DNA of 64,000 bases from Candidatus Segatella albertsiae (GCA_002451555.1 DKCU01000123.1:1-64000), one strand, 5' to 3'; shown: positions 29,262 to 37,376, counted from the first letter of the stretch. Numbers and translations are program-made. The notes: generated from the letters alone by a model not told the origin.

Positions 29262-29819
29262 ATGTCATTATATTTACAATTACTTTTGGCACTATGCCTT
29301 TTCCTACTGTCATGCAAATATTCTATTTGGCCTTCCATATTTGACAAAAGTGAAATCAATCAATGGGAGGTTGGAAAGGGGTTGTTGAGAAATCTCGATA
29401 AAATATCCATGACCGTTCTCTTTTGCTGTTTGCATTGGGAACTAAAAATAGGAGATTTCTTAAGCTTTTATCTTTCGGGCTATGCCTTGGCACTTGTCAC
29501 GCATATCTGTTATTGGTTTGCCGAAAGAAAAATCAAGAAAGAGGGACTGAAGCTGGAATTGAACTATGATGTTCCTGGCTATATCAAATACATACTTGTG
29601 GCAGGTGGAATCTGGGCACTATTTGTTTTGCTTTATACTCTTGTCACCCAATGTTATGGTTTTTATTATTGGGAGATTTCCGATTTCGCAACGTATTCTT
29701 TGGTTCCATGGTATGCAATCGTATATGAGTTGTATCCTTCCTGTAAGATTCAGAGGAGTAAGACGGTATCCATGCTTTTATGGGGTGCGACAATAGTGGA
29801 TGTTGCCTTCTTTTTTTGA
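29262..29819 (+). CDS. Small membrane protein, unknown family
   Basis: The 185-residue ORF has membrane stretches at about residues 1-17 (LQLLLALCLFLLS), 64-82 and 105-125 and ends WGATIVDVAFFF. I recognise no family. The start is uncertain. A separate frame starting at 29198 encodes another hydrophobic stretch (MDLLLELVLFLVIQVFHQV) that stops at about 29344 and overlaps this ORF, so an N-terminal frameshift is possible. Two in-frame Met codons close to 29262 and 29406 are alternatives. The gene stands alone between feoAB and the AAA/PD-(D/E)XK genes, which have their own promoter. Confidence 0.55.
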   Translation: MSLYLQLLLALCLFLLSCKYSIWPSIFDKSEINQWEVGKGLLRNLDKISMTVLFCCLHWELKIGDFLSFYLSGYALALVTHICYWFAERKIKKEGLKLELNYDVPGYIKYILVAGGIWALFVLLYTLVTQCYGFYYWEISDFATYSLVPWYAIVYELYPSCKIQRSKTVSMLLWGATIVDVAFFF

Positions 29820-29838
29820 TGGATTGAAGATAAAAATA

Positions 29839-29870
29839 TTTGGTAGTTACAAATTAAATTTGTAATTTTG
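29839..29870 (+). promoter_or_regulatory. Promoter of the first AAA/PD-(D/E)XK gene
   Basis: TTTG (29839-29842), a 20-bp spacer and TAATTTTG (29863-29870) match the consensus exactly. Confidence 0.85.
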
Positions 29871-29918
29871 CCAAAAACATTCGAATGATAGCAAATATGA
29901 AATAATATTATAGGGAAA

Positions 29919-31493
29919 ATGGGATATTATATAAATAAAGGCAATGACGGCTTTGCATCGCTTCGCAACTCTAAGTTTGTGGATAAGAGCATGTTGATAG
30001 CGGAAGTGAGCTCTGTGATGATGACAGAGAATCGCTTCCTCTGTGTAACACGTGCGCGGAGGTTTGGTAAGTCTGTGGCTGTAAAGATGCTCAATGCCTA
30101 TTATGACAAGTCGTGTGATTCACGTGAATTGTTCAAGGGGTTGGCTATCAGTAAGAATGAAGATTTCGAAAAGCATCTTAATCATTATCCTGTACTCTAT
30201 TTGGATATGACTGATTTTGTAACTAAATATGGCAAGGATGAACACATCGTAGAGTATATCAAGCGTGATATTTGCGAAGAGCTACTGAGCTTGTACGAGG
30301 GCGTGAAGATGAAACCCAATGATGATTTGATGGATTTGCTCGTTAGTATCGTTGACCATACAGGAGAGAAATTCATCTGTTTGATAGACGAATGGGATGC
30401 TCTTTGCCGTGAGGGACGGGAGAAACAAATGGATGAGTACGTGGATTTATTGCGTCGTCTCTTCAAGGGAAGTATGACGGAATATGTCTTCGCATGTTGC
30501 TATATGACAGGTATTCTTCCTATCAAGCGCTATAATACCCAATCGGCATTGAATAACTTTGATGAATACACGATGCTGAGTCCAGCCCAGTTGGCACCTT
30601 ATTTCGGCTTTACAGAGAAGGAAGTGGAAGGTCTATGTGCCGATGGAGAAATGGATATTTATGAGATGAAGCGTTGGTATGATGGTTATGAGCTTGGAAA
30701 GGAGAAAGCGATGTACAACCCTTATGCTGTCATACGAGCCTTGAAGCGTAGGTCGTATGAGAGCTTTTGGACAAGTACCAATACATTCGAGAGCCTCAAA
30801 CGCTATATCACGATGAATTATGATGGTTTGAAGGATGACATAGTCCATGCTCTCAATGATGTTCCTGTAAGGGTAAATGCGTTGCGGTTTAGCAATGATA
30901 TGCATAAGGTAGAGTGCAAGGACGATGTGCTGACACTTCTTTGCCATTTGGGCTATCTTTCTTACAATAGCGATACCAAGTGTGCTTGCATTCCTAACTA
31001 TGAAGTTCGACAGGAATTTGAGACGGCTATTGCCGATACCAGTTGGAAAGAGGTAACGAGTGCCTTGGAACATTCCGAAAACTTAATGGCGCATTTGCTT
31101 AATGGCGATGAGGAAGATGTGGCTGCAAGTGTTGCTGAGGTTCATGAACAAAATACCAGTATCTTGAAATATAATGATGAAAATTCTTTGGCTTGTGTTC
31201 TTTCGTTGGCATTTTACACAGCAAGAAATCGTTACGAGATGATTCGTGAACTGCCGACAGGCAAAGGCTTTGCAGATATTGTGCTGTTGCCTTATCGTCA
31301 TGTAAATGCACCTGCTATTGTGTTAGAACTGAAGTGGGATAAGGATGCTGATGCAGCTATCGGTCAAATTAAGCGCCAAGGATATGGTAAATCTTTGATG
31401 CACTATGTAGGTGATGTGATTCTTGTAGGTATCAACTATGACAAACAAACTAAAGTGCATAGTTGCAAAATTGAGAAAATTGTAAAGAAGTAA
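29919..31493 (+). CDS. AAA-ATPase-like / PD-(D/E)XK nuclease-like protein (DUF1703 type), copy 1
   Basis: The 524-residue protein begins with the AAA-ATPase-like domain of this multi-copy Bacteroidales family. Its Walker A-like element is RARRFGKSVAVKML near residue 46, and LIDEWDALC serves as Walker B. The C-terminal PD-(D/E)XK-like domain carries GFADIVLLP followed by AIVLELKW (catalytic Asp, then ExK). Such proteins occur in many copies per genome and their biological role is not established. It has its own promoter and a terminator and is a paralogue of the next gene. Confidence 0.88.
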   Translation: MGYYINKGNDGFASLRNSKFVDKSMLIAEVSSVMMTENRFLCVTRARRFGKSVAVKMLNAYYDKSCDSRELFKGLAISKNEDFEKHLNHYPVLYLDMTDFVTKYGKDEHIVEYIKRDICEELLSLYEGVKMKPNDDLMDLLVSIVDHTGEKFICLIDEWDALCREGREKQMDEYVDLLRRLFKGSMTEYVFACCYMTGILPIKRYNTQSALNNFDEYTMLSPAQLAPYFGFTEKEVEGLCADGEMDIYEMKRWYDGYELGKEKAMYNPYAVIRALKRRSYESFWTSTNTFESLKRYITMNYDGLKDDIVHALNDVPVRVNALRFSNDMHKVECKDDVLTLLCHLGYLSYNSDTKCACIPNYEVRQEFETAIADTSWKEVTSALEHSENLMAHLLNGDEEDVAASVAEVHEQNTSILKYNDENSLACVLSLAFYTARNRYEMIRELPTGKGFADIVLLPYRHVNAPAIVLELKWDKDADAAIGQIKRQGYGKSLMHYVGDVILVGINYDKQTKVHSCKIEKIVKK

Positions 31494-31520
31494 TAGTAAA
31501 GGAAAAATATTGCTTATAGG

Positions 31521-31561
31521 AAAACGGATGCATGATTAGAGAAGTCAAGCATCCGTTTTTT
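31521..31561 (+). terminator. Terminator after AAA/PD-(D/E)XK copy 1
   Basis: AAAACGGATGC (31521-31531) pairs with GCATCCGTTTT (31549-31559), followed by TT. Confidence 0.88.
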
Positions 31562-31640
31562 GCATGAATATTGGACGTATTTGAACGATTCTCGAACCTC
31601 CTTAAATCTTGAAATATTATCAGTCATACAAGCAAGAAGA

Positions 31641-31667
31641 AGGAAATGGTCGCATTTCCTCCTTTTT
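31641..31667 (+). terminator. Second hairpin with T-run
   Basis: AGGAAATG (31641-31648) pairs with CATTTCCT (31653-31660) around GGTCGC-type bases, then CCTTTTTTT. It may back up the terminator 80 bases upstream. Confidence 0.65.
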
Positions 31668-31691
31668 TTATTATTAAAAAAGAGCCTTTTC

Positions 31692-31722
31692 TTTGTGGAT
31701 TCCAATATTTATGCTATCTTTG
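31692..31722 (+). promoter_or_regulatory. Promoter of AAA/PD-(D/E)XK copy 2
   Basis: TTTG (31692-31695), a 19-bp spacer and TATCTTTG (31715-31722). The leader is about 25 bases. Confidence 0.85.
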
Positions 31723-31751
31723 CAGAAAAATAAAGAATAGGAGAATCGGAT

Positions 31752-33539
31752 ATGGTTAGTGACTCAACAAAAAGAATACTTGCTAGACGCAATAACATAT
31801 ATCGCAAGCGCATCCCTTACGGAATGATGAACTTCGTTTCTGTGAGGGAAAGAGATTGTTATTACGTAGATAAGACCGCATTTATAGAAGAAATAGAAAA
31901 ATCGAATATGTATTTCTTCTATATCCGCCCTCGTCGTTTCGGCAAGAGCCTTACCCTCTCCATGCTCAAACAATACTACGATGTGAACATGGCTGACAGA
32001 TTCGAGGAACTTTTTGGTGGACTCTACATCGGCGAGAACCCGACACCTGAACACAATACCTATCTCATCATCTCCCTCAACTTTGCTGTCGTAGATGCCA
32101 ATCTTGAAAACTACAAGAAGGGATTGGATGCGCATTGCAACACTGAGTTCAATTACTTTTGCGATGTCTATGCCCAGTATCTACCAGCCAACCTCAAGGA
32201 AGAGATGAACAAGAAGGATGGTGCTGCCGAGCAACTCGACTACCTCTGCAAGGAATGCAAGAAGACAGGACAAAAGGTCTATCTCTTCATCGACGAGTAC
32301 GACCATTTCACCAATACTATCCTCTCCGAGCCAAAATGTCTCGATAGCTACAAGGCTGAGACTCATGGCACAGGTTATCTGCGCAAGTTTTTCGATACAA
32401 TCAAGTCAGCTACAGATAGCACCTTGGAACGTGTGTTCGTTACAGGTGTAAGTCCTGTAACCATGGACGACTTGACCAGCGGTTTCAACATCGGTACCAA
32501 CTATTCCCTAGAATATGAGTTTAACGAGATGACTGGCTTCACAGAGGAAGAGGTGCGTGACTTGCTCACCTACTATACCGATACCCTGGGCTTGCACAAC
32601 TATACGATAGACGAACTCATCGAGATCATGAAGCCATGGTACGACAACTATTGCTTTGCAGAAGACGCATACGGTGAAACAACCATGTACAACTCAAACA
32701 TGGTGCTCTATTTCATAGACCATTACATCAGAAACCGAGGTAAGTTGCCGAAGAATATGATAGAGGAGAACATCCGTCTCGACTACAACAAGCTCCGCAT
32801 GCTCATCCGCAAGGACAAGGAGTTTGCCCACGATGCCTCCATCATCCAGCAACTCGTGCAAAATGGCTTTGTGACAGGAGAGCTAAAGACTGGTTTCCCG
32901 GCCGAAAAGATAGGAGATCCCGACAATTTCGTAAGCCTACTCTACTACTTCGGTATGGTTACCATTGCTGGACAGTATAAAGGCAAGACCAAGTTTGTGA
33001 TTCCAAACCAAGTGGTACGTGAGCAGATATTCCAATATCTACTGGACACCTACAAAGAGAACGACCTACAATACGACTCTTACGAAAAAGGGAACTTAGA
33101 AAGTGATTTGGCATACGAAGGCAAATGGAAGCCATATTTCCAATACATCGCCGACTGCCTACACAAGTATTCCTCACAGCGCGACCATCAGAAGGGAGAG
33201 TATTTCGTACATGGCTTCACTCTTGCCATGACTTGCGACAACAAGTTCTACCGTCCTATCTCAGAGAAGGATACCCAGGAGGGGTATGCCGACATCTTCC
33301 TCCGTCCACTGATAGAAAGCTATACGGATATGCTGCATTCCTACATCGTGGAACTAAAGTATGCCAAGTCGAAGGACACCGATGCCCATGTGCAGCAACT
33401 ACGTGAGGATGCCATCGCCCAAGTAAACCGCTACGCTGAGAGTGAAGTGGTGACATCAGCCATCAAGACCACACAGTTGCACAAGATTATTGTGATATAT
33501 AAAGGCACAGAGATGGTGGTTTGCGAAGAGGTTGATTAA
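31752..33539 (+). CDS. AAA-ATPase-like / PD-(D/E)XK nuclease-like protein, copy 2
   Basis: The 595-residue protein has the same layout as the preceding gene: RPRRFGKSLTLSML as the Walker A-like element near residue 55, LFIDEYDHFTNT as Walker B, a middle DUF-type helical region and a C-terminal GYADIFLRP...YIVELKYAK nuclease-like motif. The sequence is clearly diverged from copy 1, so this is not a recent tandem duplication. Codon use is more GC-rich and closer to housekeeping genes than copy 1. It is independently transcribed, with its own promoter and terminator. Function is unknown. Confidence 0.88.
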   Translation: MVSDSTKRILARRNNIYRKRIPYGMMNFVSVRERDCYYVDKTAFIEEIEKSNMYFFYIRPRRFGKSLTLSMLKQYYDVNMADRFEELFGGLYIGENPTPEHNTYLIISLNFAVVDANLENYKKGLDAHCNTEFNYFCDVYAQYLPANLKEEMNKKDGAAEQLDYLCKECKKTGQKVYLFIDEYDHFTNTILSEPKCLDSYKAETHGTGYLRKFFDTIKSATDSTLERVFVTGVSPVTMDDLTSGFNIGTNYSLEYEFNEMTGFTEEEVRDLLTYYTDTLGLHNYTIDELIEIMKPWYDNYCFAEDAYGETTMYNSNMVLYFIDHYIRNRGKLPKNMIEENIRLDYNKLRMLIRKDKEFAHDASIIQQLVQNGFVTGELKTGFPAEKIGDPDNFVSLLYYFGMVTIAGQYKGKTKFVIPNQVVREQIFQYLLDTYKENDLQYDSYEKGNLESDLAYEGKWKPYFQYIADCLHKYSSQRDHQKGEYFVHGFTLAMTCDNKFYRPISEKDTQEGYADIFLRPLIESYTDMLHSYIVELKYAKSKDTDAHVQQLREDAIAQVNRYAESEVVTSAIKTTQLHKIIVIYKGTEMVVCEEVD

Positions 33540-33559
33540 ATTAATTTTTATAAAATAGA

Positions 33560-33602
33560 AAAGGTCTCAAGGAAAGTGTTATCCTATTCTTGAGACCTTT
33601 TT
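33560..33602 (+). terminator. Terminator after AAA/PD-(D/E)XK copy 2
   Basis: AAAGGTCTCAAG (33560-33571) pairs with CTTGAGACCTTT (33589-33600), followed by TT. Confidence 0.9.
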
Positions 33603-33688
33603 CGGAAGTATTTACCGCATAAATATCCAATATGCTACTTTTTTCGCATTTTTTCTTACGAAAGTGCATTTATTTCGGCAATTATATG

Positions 33689-33696
33689 TACCTTTG
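33689..33696 (+). promoter_or_regulatory. -7 box of gltS
   Basis: TACCTTTG, about 47 bases before the ATG. The -33 region is weak. Confidence 0.65.
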
Positions 33697-33743
33697 CAAG
33701 TGATATACGATTATTTAAAGACATTTATTGATAATATAGAGAT

Positions 33744-34991
33744 ATGAATCAGGTTATTTCGTTGGATATGTTGCAGTCAACAGGCGTTGGAGCCTTGGCT
33801 TTGTTATTAGGTATGTTGATGACTCGAAACATCAAATGGCTACAGAAATTCTGTATCCCCTCACCCGTCTCGGGCGGTTTGGTCTTTTCCATCATAACCT
33901 TGATACTCTACAAAGTGTTCCATATCGAACTCACATTCGATGGAACCCTCAAGGATGTCTTCATGCTCACCTTCTTCACTTCCGTCGGATTCCAGTCCAA
34001 TCTGAAAGTACTCAAGCAAGGAGGTCGCACATTGGTCTTGATGCTTTGCCTCTTGGTAGGCATCATCATATTACAGAATGTCATGCCACTGCTCATCACC
34101 AAACTCATGGATGTCAGTCCACTCATCGGTATGGCGGCTGGTTCTATCTCCATGGCAGGAGGTCACGGCACGGCTGGTGGTTTCGCCTCTGTATTGGAAC
34201 ACCTCGGATTGCATGGAGCAGGAACGGTATCCATGGCAGCAGCAACTTTCGGACTGATTGCAGGCTCTGTAATAGGCGGTCCTATCGCCGAGAAACTGAT
34301 TCGTACCAAACTTACCTACGAGCACGAGATAGAGAAAGACTTTGAGGTCGATCCTGCCATGGCAGGTATCGAAAGCGACGAGGCGTCACCTGCCGGTCGC
34401 GAGAAACACCTCAGTAGCCATGAGATCGAGTTCCAACATTACGCCAATGCAAGTTACACCTTACTGGTTGTCATGGCATTGGGCACTGTGATGAGCAAAC
34501 TCTTACAGAGCACAGGCATCACCTTCCCTACCTATTTCGGTGCACTTATCATGGCAGCTATCATCAGAAACTTGATAGAAATGACACCTTGGGCAAAGAA
34601 ATTGGAGATGGAGAAGATTGTCAGTTTAGGTAATATTTCCCTATCCGTATTCCTGGGTATGGCAATGATTTCCTTGAAACTTTGGGAACTCCAAAGCCTC
34701 GCCTTGCCACTCATCAGTATTTTGGTTTGCCAGGTCTTGGTCATGATGCTACTCACCTATTTCGTTGCTTTCCGTCTCTTGGGAAGCGATTACGATGCTG
34801 CCGTTTTGGTAGCAGGTATCTGTGGCTTCGGACTTGGCGCAACCCCGAATGCCATGGCCAACATGAGTGCTGTTTGCTATAAATATCACTACAGCGTGAA
34901 GCCATTCCTGATTGTACCTATCATCGGAGCGATGTTTGTTGATCTCATTAACACGGGTATCATCACAACATTCTTGAACTGGATAGGATAA
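33744..34991 (+). CDS. gltS: Sodium/glutamate symporter GltS
   Basis: The 415-residue protein is a multi-helix membrane protein with the two inverted GltS halves. The first has PSPVSGGLVFSIITL and SMAGGHGTAGGFASVLEH, and the second has AGICGFGLGATPNAMANM, the paired Gly-rich loops of the family. It couples Na+ entry to glutamate uptake. A hydrophilic stretch at about residues 205-240 links the halves. It has its own promoter and ends at a strong bidirectional terminator. Confidence 0.94.
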   Translation: MNQVISLDMLQSTGVGALALLLGMLMTRNIKWLQKFCIPSPVSGGLVFSIITLILYKVFHIELTFDGTLKDVFMLTFFTSVGFQSNLKVLKQGGRTLVLMLCLLVGIIILQNVMPLLITKLMDVSPLIGMAAGSISMAGGHGTAGGFASVLEHLGLHGAGTVSMAAATFGLIAGSVIGGPIAEKLIRTKLTYEHEIEKDFEVDPAMAGIESDEASPAGREKHLSSHEIEFQHYANASYTLLVVMALGTVMSKLLQSTGITFPTYFGALIMAAIIRNLIEMTPWAKKLEMEKIVSLGNISLSVFLGMAMISLKLWELQSLALPLISILVCQVLVMMLLTYFVAFRLLGSDYDAAVLVAGICGFGLGATPNAMANMSAVCYKYHYSVKPFLIVPIIGAMFVDLINTGIITTFLNWIG

Positions 34992-35037
34992 ACAAGAGCT
35001 TTCTCAAACATCATAAAAAATGTCCTTAAACATCATA

Positions 35038-35080
35038 AATAATCCCCAAGACTTATCTAGCATAAATCTTGGGGATTATT
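35038..35080. terminator. Bidirectional terminator downstream of gltS
   Basis: AATAATCCCCAAGA (35038-35051) and TCTTGGGGATTATT (35067-35080) form a perfect 14-bp stem with a 15-base loop. It ends on the stop codon of the MFS remnant, so it once closed both genes. Confidence 0.9.
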
Positions 35081-35280
35081 CATATTCTCTTCCCGACTTT
35101 TCCTGCAATGAAAGCAATGAAGAGTCCGAAGCAAGCGGCGATGCTGATGGCAATGCGAAGATTCGTAGCCTCGGAAAGCCAACCGATGATAGGAGGTCCT
35201 ACCAAGAAACCAAAGAAACTGATGCTCGAAACTATCGTGATGGCAATGCTCGCCTTCACCGATGCTATGGGAGCAGACAA
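35080..35280 (-). pseudogene. C-terminal remnant of an MFS transporter
   Basis: On the minus strand, about 66 codons encode a hydrophobic stretch (ASIAITIVSSISFFGFLVGP then PIIGWLSEATNLRIAISIAA) ending GKVGKRI and a stop. This is the end of an MFS permease: a helix with FxGFLxGPPxIGxLS, then a final helix and a basic tail. Codon use is that of a normal gene. Nothing upstream of about 35280 continues the frame; the sequence changes abruptly to palindromic repeats. About 320-350 residues are missing, so this is a truncated pseudogene. Confidence 0.75.
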
Positions 35281-35363
35281 TGGGGATATATATTTCTAAG
35301 AAGGGCGAGGTAGAAGAATCTACATCACGAGGTAGGCAACTCTGTCTGCCCACATAAGGCATA

Positions 35364-35424
35364 CTGTCCAGCGAGGACAGGCAGCCTGTCTAACCGAGAC
35401 AGGGAAACTGTCCTCGCTGGACAG
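35364..35424. repeat. Triple hairpin / nested palindrome
   Basis: Three short palindromes follow each other: CTGTCCAGCGAGGACAG (35364-35380), CCTGTCTAACCGAGACAGG (35385-35403) and CTGTCCTCGCTGGACAG (35408-35424). Each can fold alone with a 5-base loop, and the first and third are exact reverse complements, so the whole segment can also fold as one cruciform enclosing the second. It lies beside the broken MFS gene. Confidence 0.9.
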
Positions 35425-35514
35425 CGACAAGAAGTTCTCTATGTCAATTACAGGAAGCTTCCATGTATATTTCTAGACCTCGGGACGGCTTTCTACATCA
35501 CCCAATTATCACTT

Positions 35515-35746
35515 TAGACCGCACACCGCACAAGAGCACGCATAACTACCTGTATTACAAAGCATTAAACCATGTGCGGTGTTTACGTCAGACTGCACTC
35601 ACACCGCACAAGACCGCACATCTTTCCGAGCCCCAAAAAGCGAGTGCTGTTAGCGTGCGGTCTTCGTGCGGAGATAGAGTTAGACCGCACTCCATAAGCC
35701 ACTCATTTACTGCAAGTTATAATACATCCGTGCGGAGTGCGGTCTA
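35515..35746. repeat. Cluster of ACCGCAC/GTGCGGT motifs
   Basis: Within 232 bases there are about eight copies of ACCGCAC or its complement, mostly extended to AGACCGCAC, on both strands (35515, 35525, 35573, 35603, 35611, 35655, 35681, 35738). TAGACCGCACTCC (35681-35693) and GGAGTGCGGTCTA (35734-35746) form an exact 13-bp inverted repeat. No ORF is supported here. It may be a repeated protein-binding site, a decayed mobile element or a REP-like element. Confidence 0.8.
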
Positions 35747-35756
35747 TAAAAGCAAG

Positions 35757-35788
35757 AAACCCTGCAAGTCTTACGATTTGCAGGGTTT
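35757..35788 (-). terminator. Terminator of the tRNA-His transcript
   Basis: AAACCCTGCAA (35757-35767) pairs with TTGCAGGGTTT (35778-35788), just past the 3' end of the first tRNA on the minus strand. Confidence 0.8.
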
Positions 35789-35794
35789 ATCTTG

Positions 35795-35869
35795 GGTGGA
35801 AGGTGGGACTCGAACCCACGACATTCAGAACCACAATCTGACGCTCTAACCAACTGAACTACGTCCACC
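35795..35869 (-). tRNA. tRNA-His (GTG), copy 1
   Basis: The minus strand folds as a cloverleaf. The anticodon arm is TCAGA-TTGTGGT-TCTGA with anticodon GTG, and the T arm is GTGGG-TTCGAGT-CCCAC. There is a T8-A9 junction and the extra 5' G (G-1) characteristic of tRNA-His opposite C73. Acceptor pair 6-67 is C-T in both copies, a mismatch. CCA is not encoded. It is followed by a terminator. Confidence 0.95.
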
Positions 35870-35912
35870 ATGTTAGCTTATTTACTCATTGCCATTTTGT
35901 ATCTCAGTGATG

Positions 35913-35987
35913 GGTGGAAGGTGGGACTCGAACCCACGACATTCAGAACCACAATCTGACGCTCTAACCAACTGAACTACGTCCACC
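35913..35987 (-). tRNA. tRNA-His (GTG), copy 2
   Basis: Identical in sequence to the copy 118 bases away, including the C6-T67 acceptor mismatch; the identity runs about 79 bases. The pair is probably one transcript from the promoter at 36026-36033. Tandem identical tRNA genes point to recent duplication or gene conversion. Confidence 0.95.
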
Positions 35988-36025
35988 ATATTAGATACTT
36001 AATAGACAATTTCTTTAAGCGAGTG

Positions 36026-36033
36026 CAAAGGTA
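36026..36033 (-). promoter_or_regulatory. -7 box of the tRNA-His pair
   Basis: TACCTTTG on the minus strand, about 40 bases before the 5' end of the upstream tRNA. Confidence 0.7.
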
Positions 36034-36083
36034 CGGAAAATATCTGGTTTGACCAAATATTTTCCATACTTTTTTCAAAAAAA

Positions 36084-36512
36084 TTATTTTGCAGGGCTTG
36101 CAGGAACTACAGGAGCCGCTTTCTGAGCATCTGCACCCTGTGTAGCAGGAGCTGATGTCTGTTGATTAGCTCCTTGAGTAGCAGGAGCCGACTTCTGATT
36201 GCCAGCAGCATTGGTGGCGCCTGGCATGGCAGGAAGTGCAGTCTGCTCTGTAGTAGCAGAATTTTCCATTACACTGCTCTCGCCAGTTGCCTGAGGAGCA
36301 ACATAAGCGCAAGCGACACTGATAACGACCATTGCTACAGCAAGGCCCCATGTCAATTTTTCCACAACATCGGTGGTCTTACGAACACCCATGATGGCAT
36401 TTGACGAAGAGAAGTTGGATGCAAGACCACCTCCCTTTGATTCCTGAATGAGCACGATGAAAATCATCAAAAGTGCCACCAAGACGATTAATACTACAAA
36501 TAATGTGTACAT
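36084..36512 (-). CDS. secG: Preprotein translocase subunit SecG
   Basis: The 142-residue protein has the two SecG membrane helices (LFVVLIVLVALLMIFIVLIQ and WGLAVAMVVISVACAYV) joined by the conserved loop ESKGGGLASNFSSSNAIMG. The last 65 residues are a low-complexity Ala/Gln/Thr/Pro tail with APATQGA repeats, which makes it longer than E. coli SecG (110). It is the last gene of the minus-strand envelope operon. SecA, its ATPase partner, is encoded at 23.0 kb. Confidence 0.93.
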   Translation of the reverse strand: MYTLFVVLIVLVALLMIFIVLIQESKGGGLASNFSSSNAIMGVRKTTDVVEKLTWGLAVAMVVISVACAYVAPQATGESSVMENSATTEQTALPAMPGATNAAGNQKSAPATQGANQQTSAPATQGADAQKAAPVVPASPAK

Positions 36513-36567
36513 TTTTTAAAACTAGTTTTATTTATTATTATTTCTTATTCGACTTATGAATCCCAAT

Positions 36568-37320
36568 CTATTGTTGATTGTTTCTAATCAATTTCTCCAA
36601 GAATCGCATCTGATCTCCATAGTAGGCACTCTTACCAGGATGCTTGGCATACAAACGTCTGATAATATCGAGCGCACGCTCATACTTGCCTTGCTTGATA
36701 TAGATACGAGCCAAAGTCTCGGTAAAGACACCTCCATTTTCGGTCTGTTCTTCCTCCTTTTCTATCTGAGGTTTGAACTTCGGTTGATAATCAGCAGAGG
36801 AATCCATCTTTGGCAACTTGAAGCCTCCATCCTCGATGAAATCATCTATCAAAGAGATGGTACGAGAAGGTTTTTCTTCTTCCTCCTCTCCTTCTGTCTC
36901 CAAAAGATAGGCGACATAGTCAACTGCAGCGTCGGCTGGTGTCGGCTTACGTTTTTCCTTTTTCTTGTTATCTTCCTCATCAGCAGGTATCGAATCCAAG
37001 AAACTATCTATCAGCGAGGAGGTTCTGTCTTCACTTGGAGTCTTGTTCTCCGACACATCCTTCGCTGCAAGTTCCTGTTCCTTCTTGAGTTGGTAGTGAG
37101 CCGCCTCAACCATCTGGAATATGACCTTGCGATCGGTAATGTAAATGGCTGCACGACGAAGTTCTTCATCGAAGCTGGCATCATGAAGCAAATACAGGTT
37201 CTGCAACATCAGCAAACGAGCCGTCTGGTAGTACGGATAGAGTGCTAACAGCTCTCGAAGATCATAAAGAGTCTCTTTATTCATCTCCTCTGGATGTTGT
37301 ATTAACCTAGTCAGTTCCAC
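36568..37320 (-). CDS. Tetratricopeptide-like protein of the rlmN-secG block
   Basis: The 250-residue protein lacks a signal. Its N-terminal half (LYDLRELLALYPYYQTARLL, HDASFDEELRRAAIYITDRK) and C-terminal end (TLARIYIKQGKYERALDIIR) are TPR-like helix pairs. The middle is acidic and low in complexity (DEEDNKKKEKRKPTP; EGEEEEEKPSR). It lies between lptE and secG, an order kept in Bacteroidales. It is probably a scaffold for an envelope protein; partners are unknown. Confidence 0.78.
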   Translation of the reverse strand: MELTRLIQHPEEMNKETLYDLRELLALYPYYQTARLLMLQNLYLLHDASFDEELRRAAIYITDRKVIFQMVEAAHYQLKKEQELAAKDVSENKTPSEDRTSSLIDSFLDSIPADEEDNKKKEKRKPTPADAAVDYVAYLLETEGEEEEEKPSRTISLIDDFIEDGGFKLPKMDSSADYQPKFKPQIEKEEEQTENGGVFTETLARIYIKQGKYERALDIIRRLYAKHPGKSAYYGDQMRFLEKLIRNNQQ

Positions 37321-37329
37321 GATTATTTC

Positions 37330-37372
37330 TTAACTTTTTACTTTTATACCTTTTTACTTTTTTACCTTTCAA
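37330..37372 (-). repeat. TTTTTAC tandem-like tract upstream of the TPR gene
   Basis: Between lptE and the TPR gene, units of about 7-8 bases (CTTTTTA, CTTTTTTA) repeat on the plus strand. On the mRNA this is a repeated GGUAAAAA-like purine run just before the TPR start codon. The same tract occurs at 49563 and 50958. Confidence 0.75.
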
Positions 37373-37376
37373 AGCT

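Noticed and set aside
29137..29388. 83-codon ORF overlapping the membrane protein gene
   Set aside because: Composition is not protein-like and it overlaps a better hydrophobic frame.
29919..33539. Transposon or restriction system
   Set aside because: No transposase, methyltransferase, terminal inverted repeat or target duplication was seen around the AAA/PD-(D/E)XK genes.
35463..35849. 128-codon ORF across the ACCGCAC repeats
   Set aside because: It runs through the repeat cluster, a terminator and into a tRNA gene; its composition follows the repeats.
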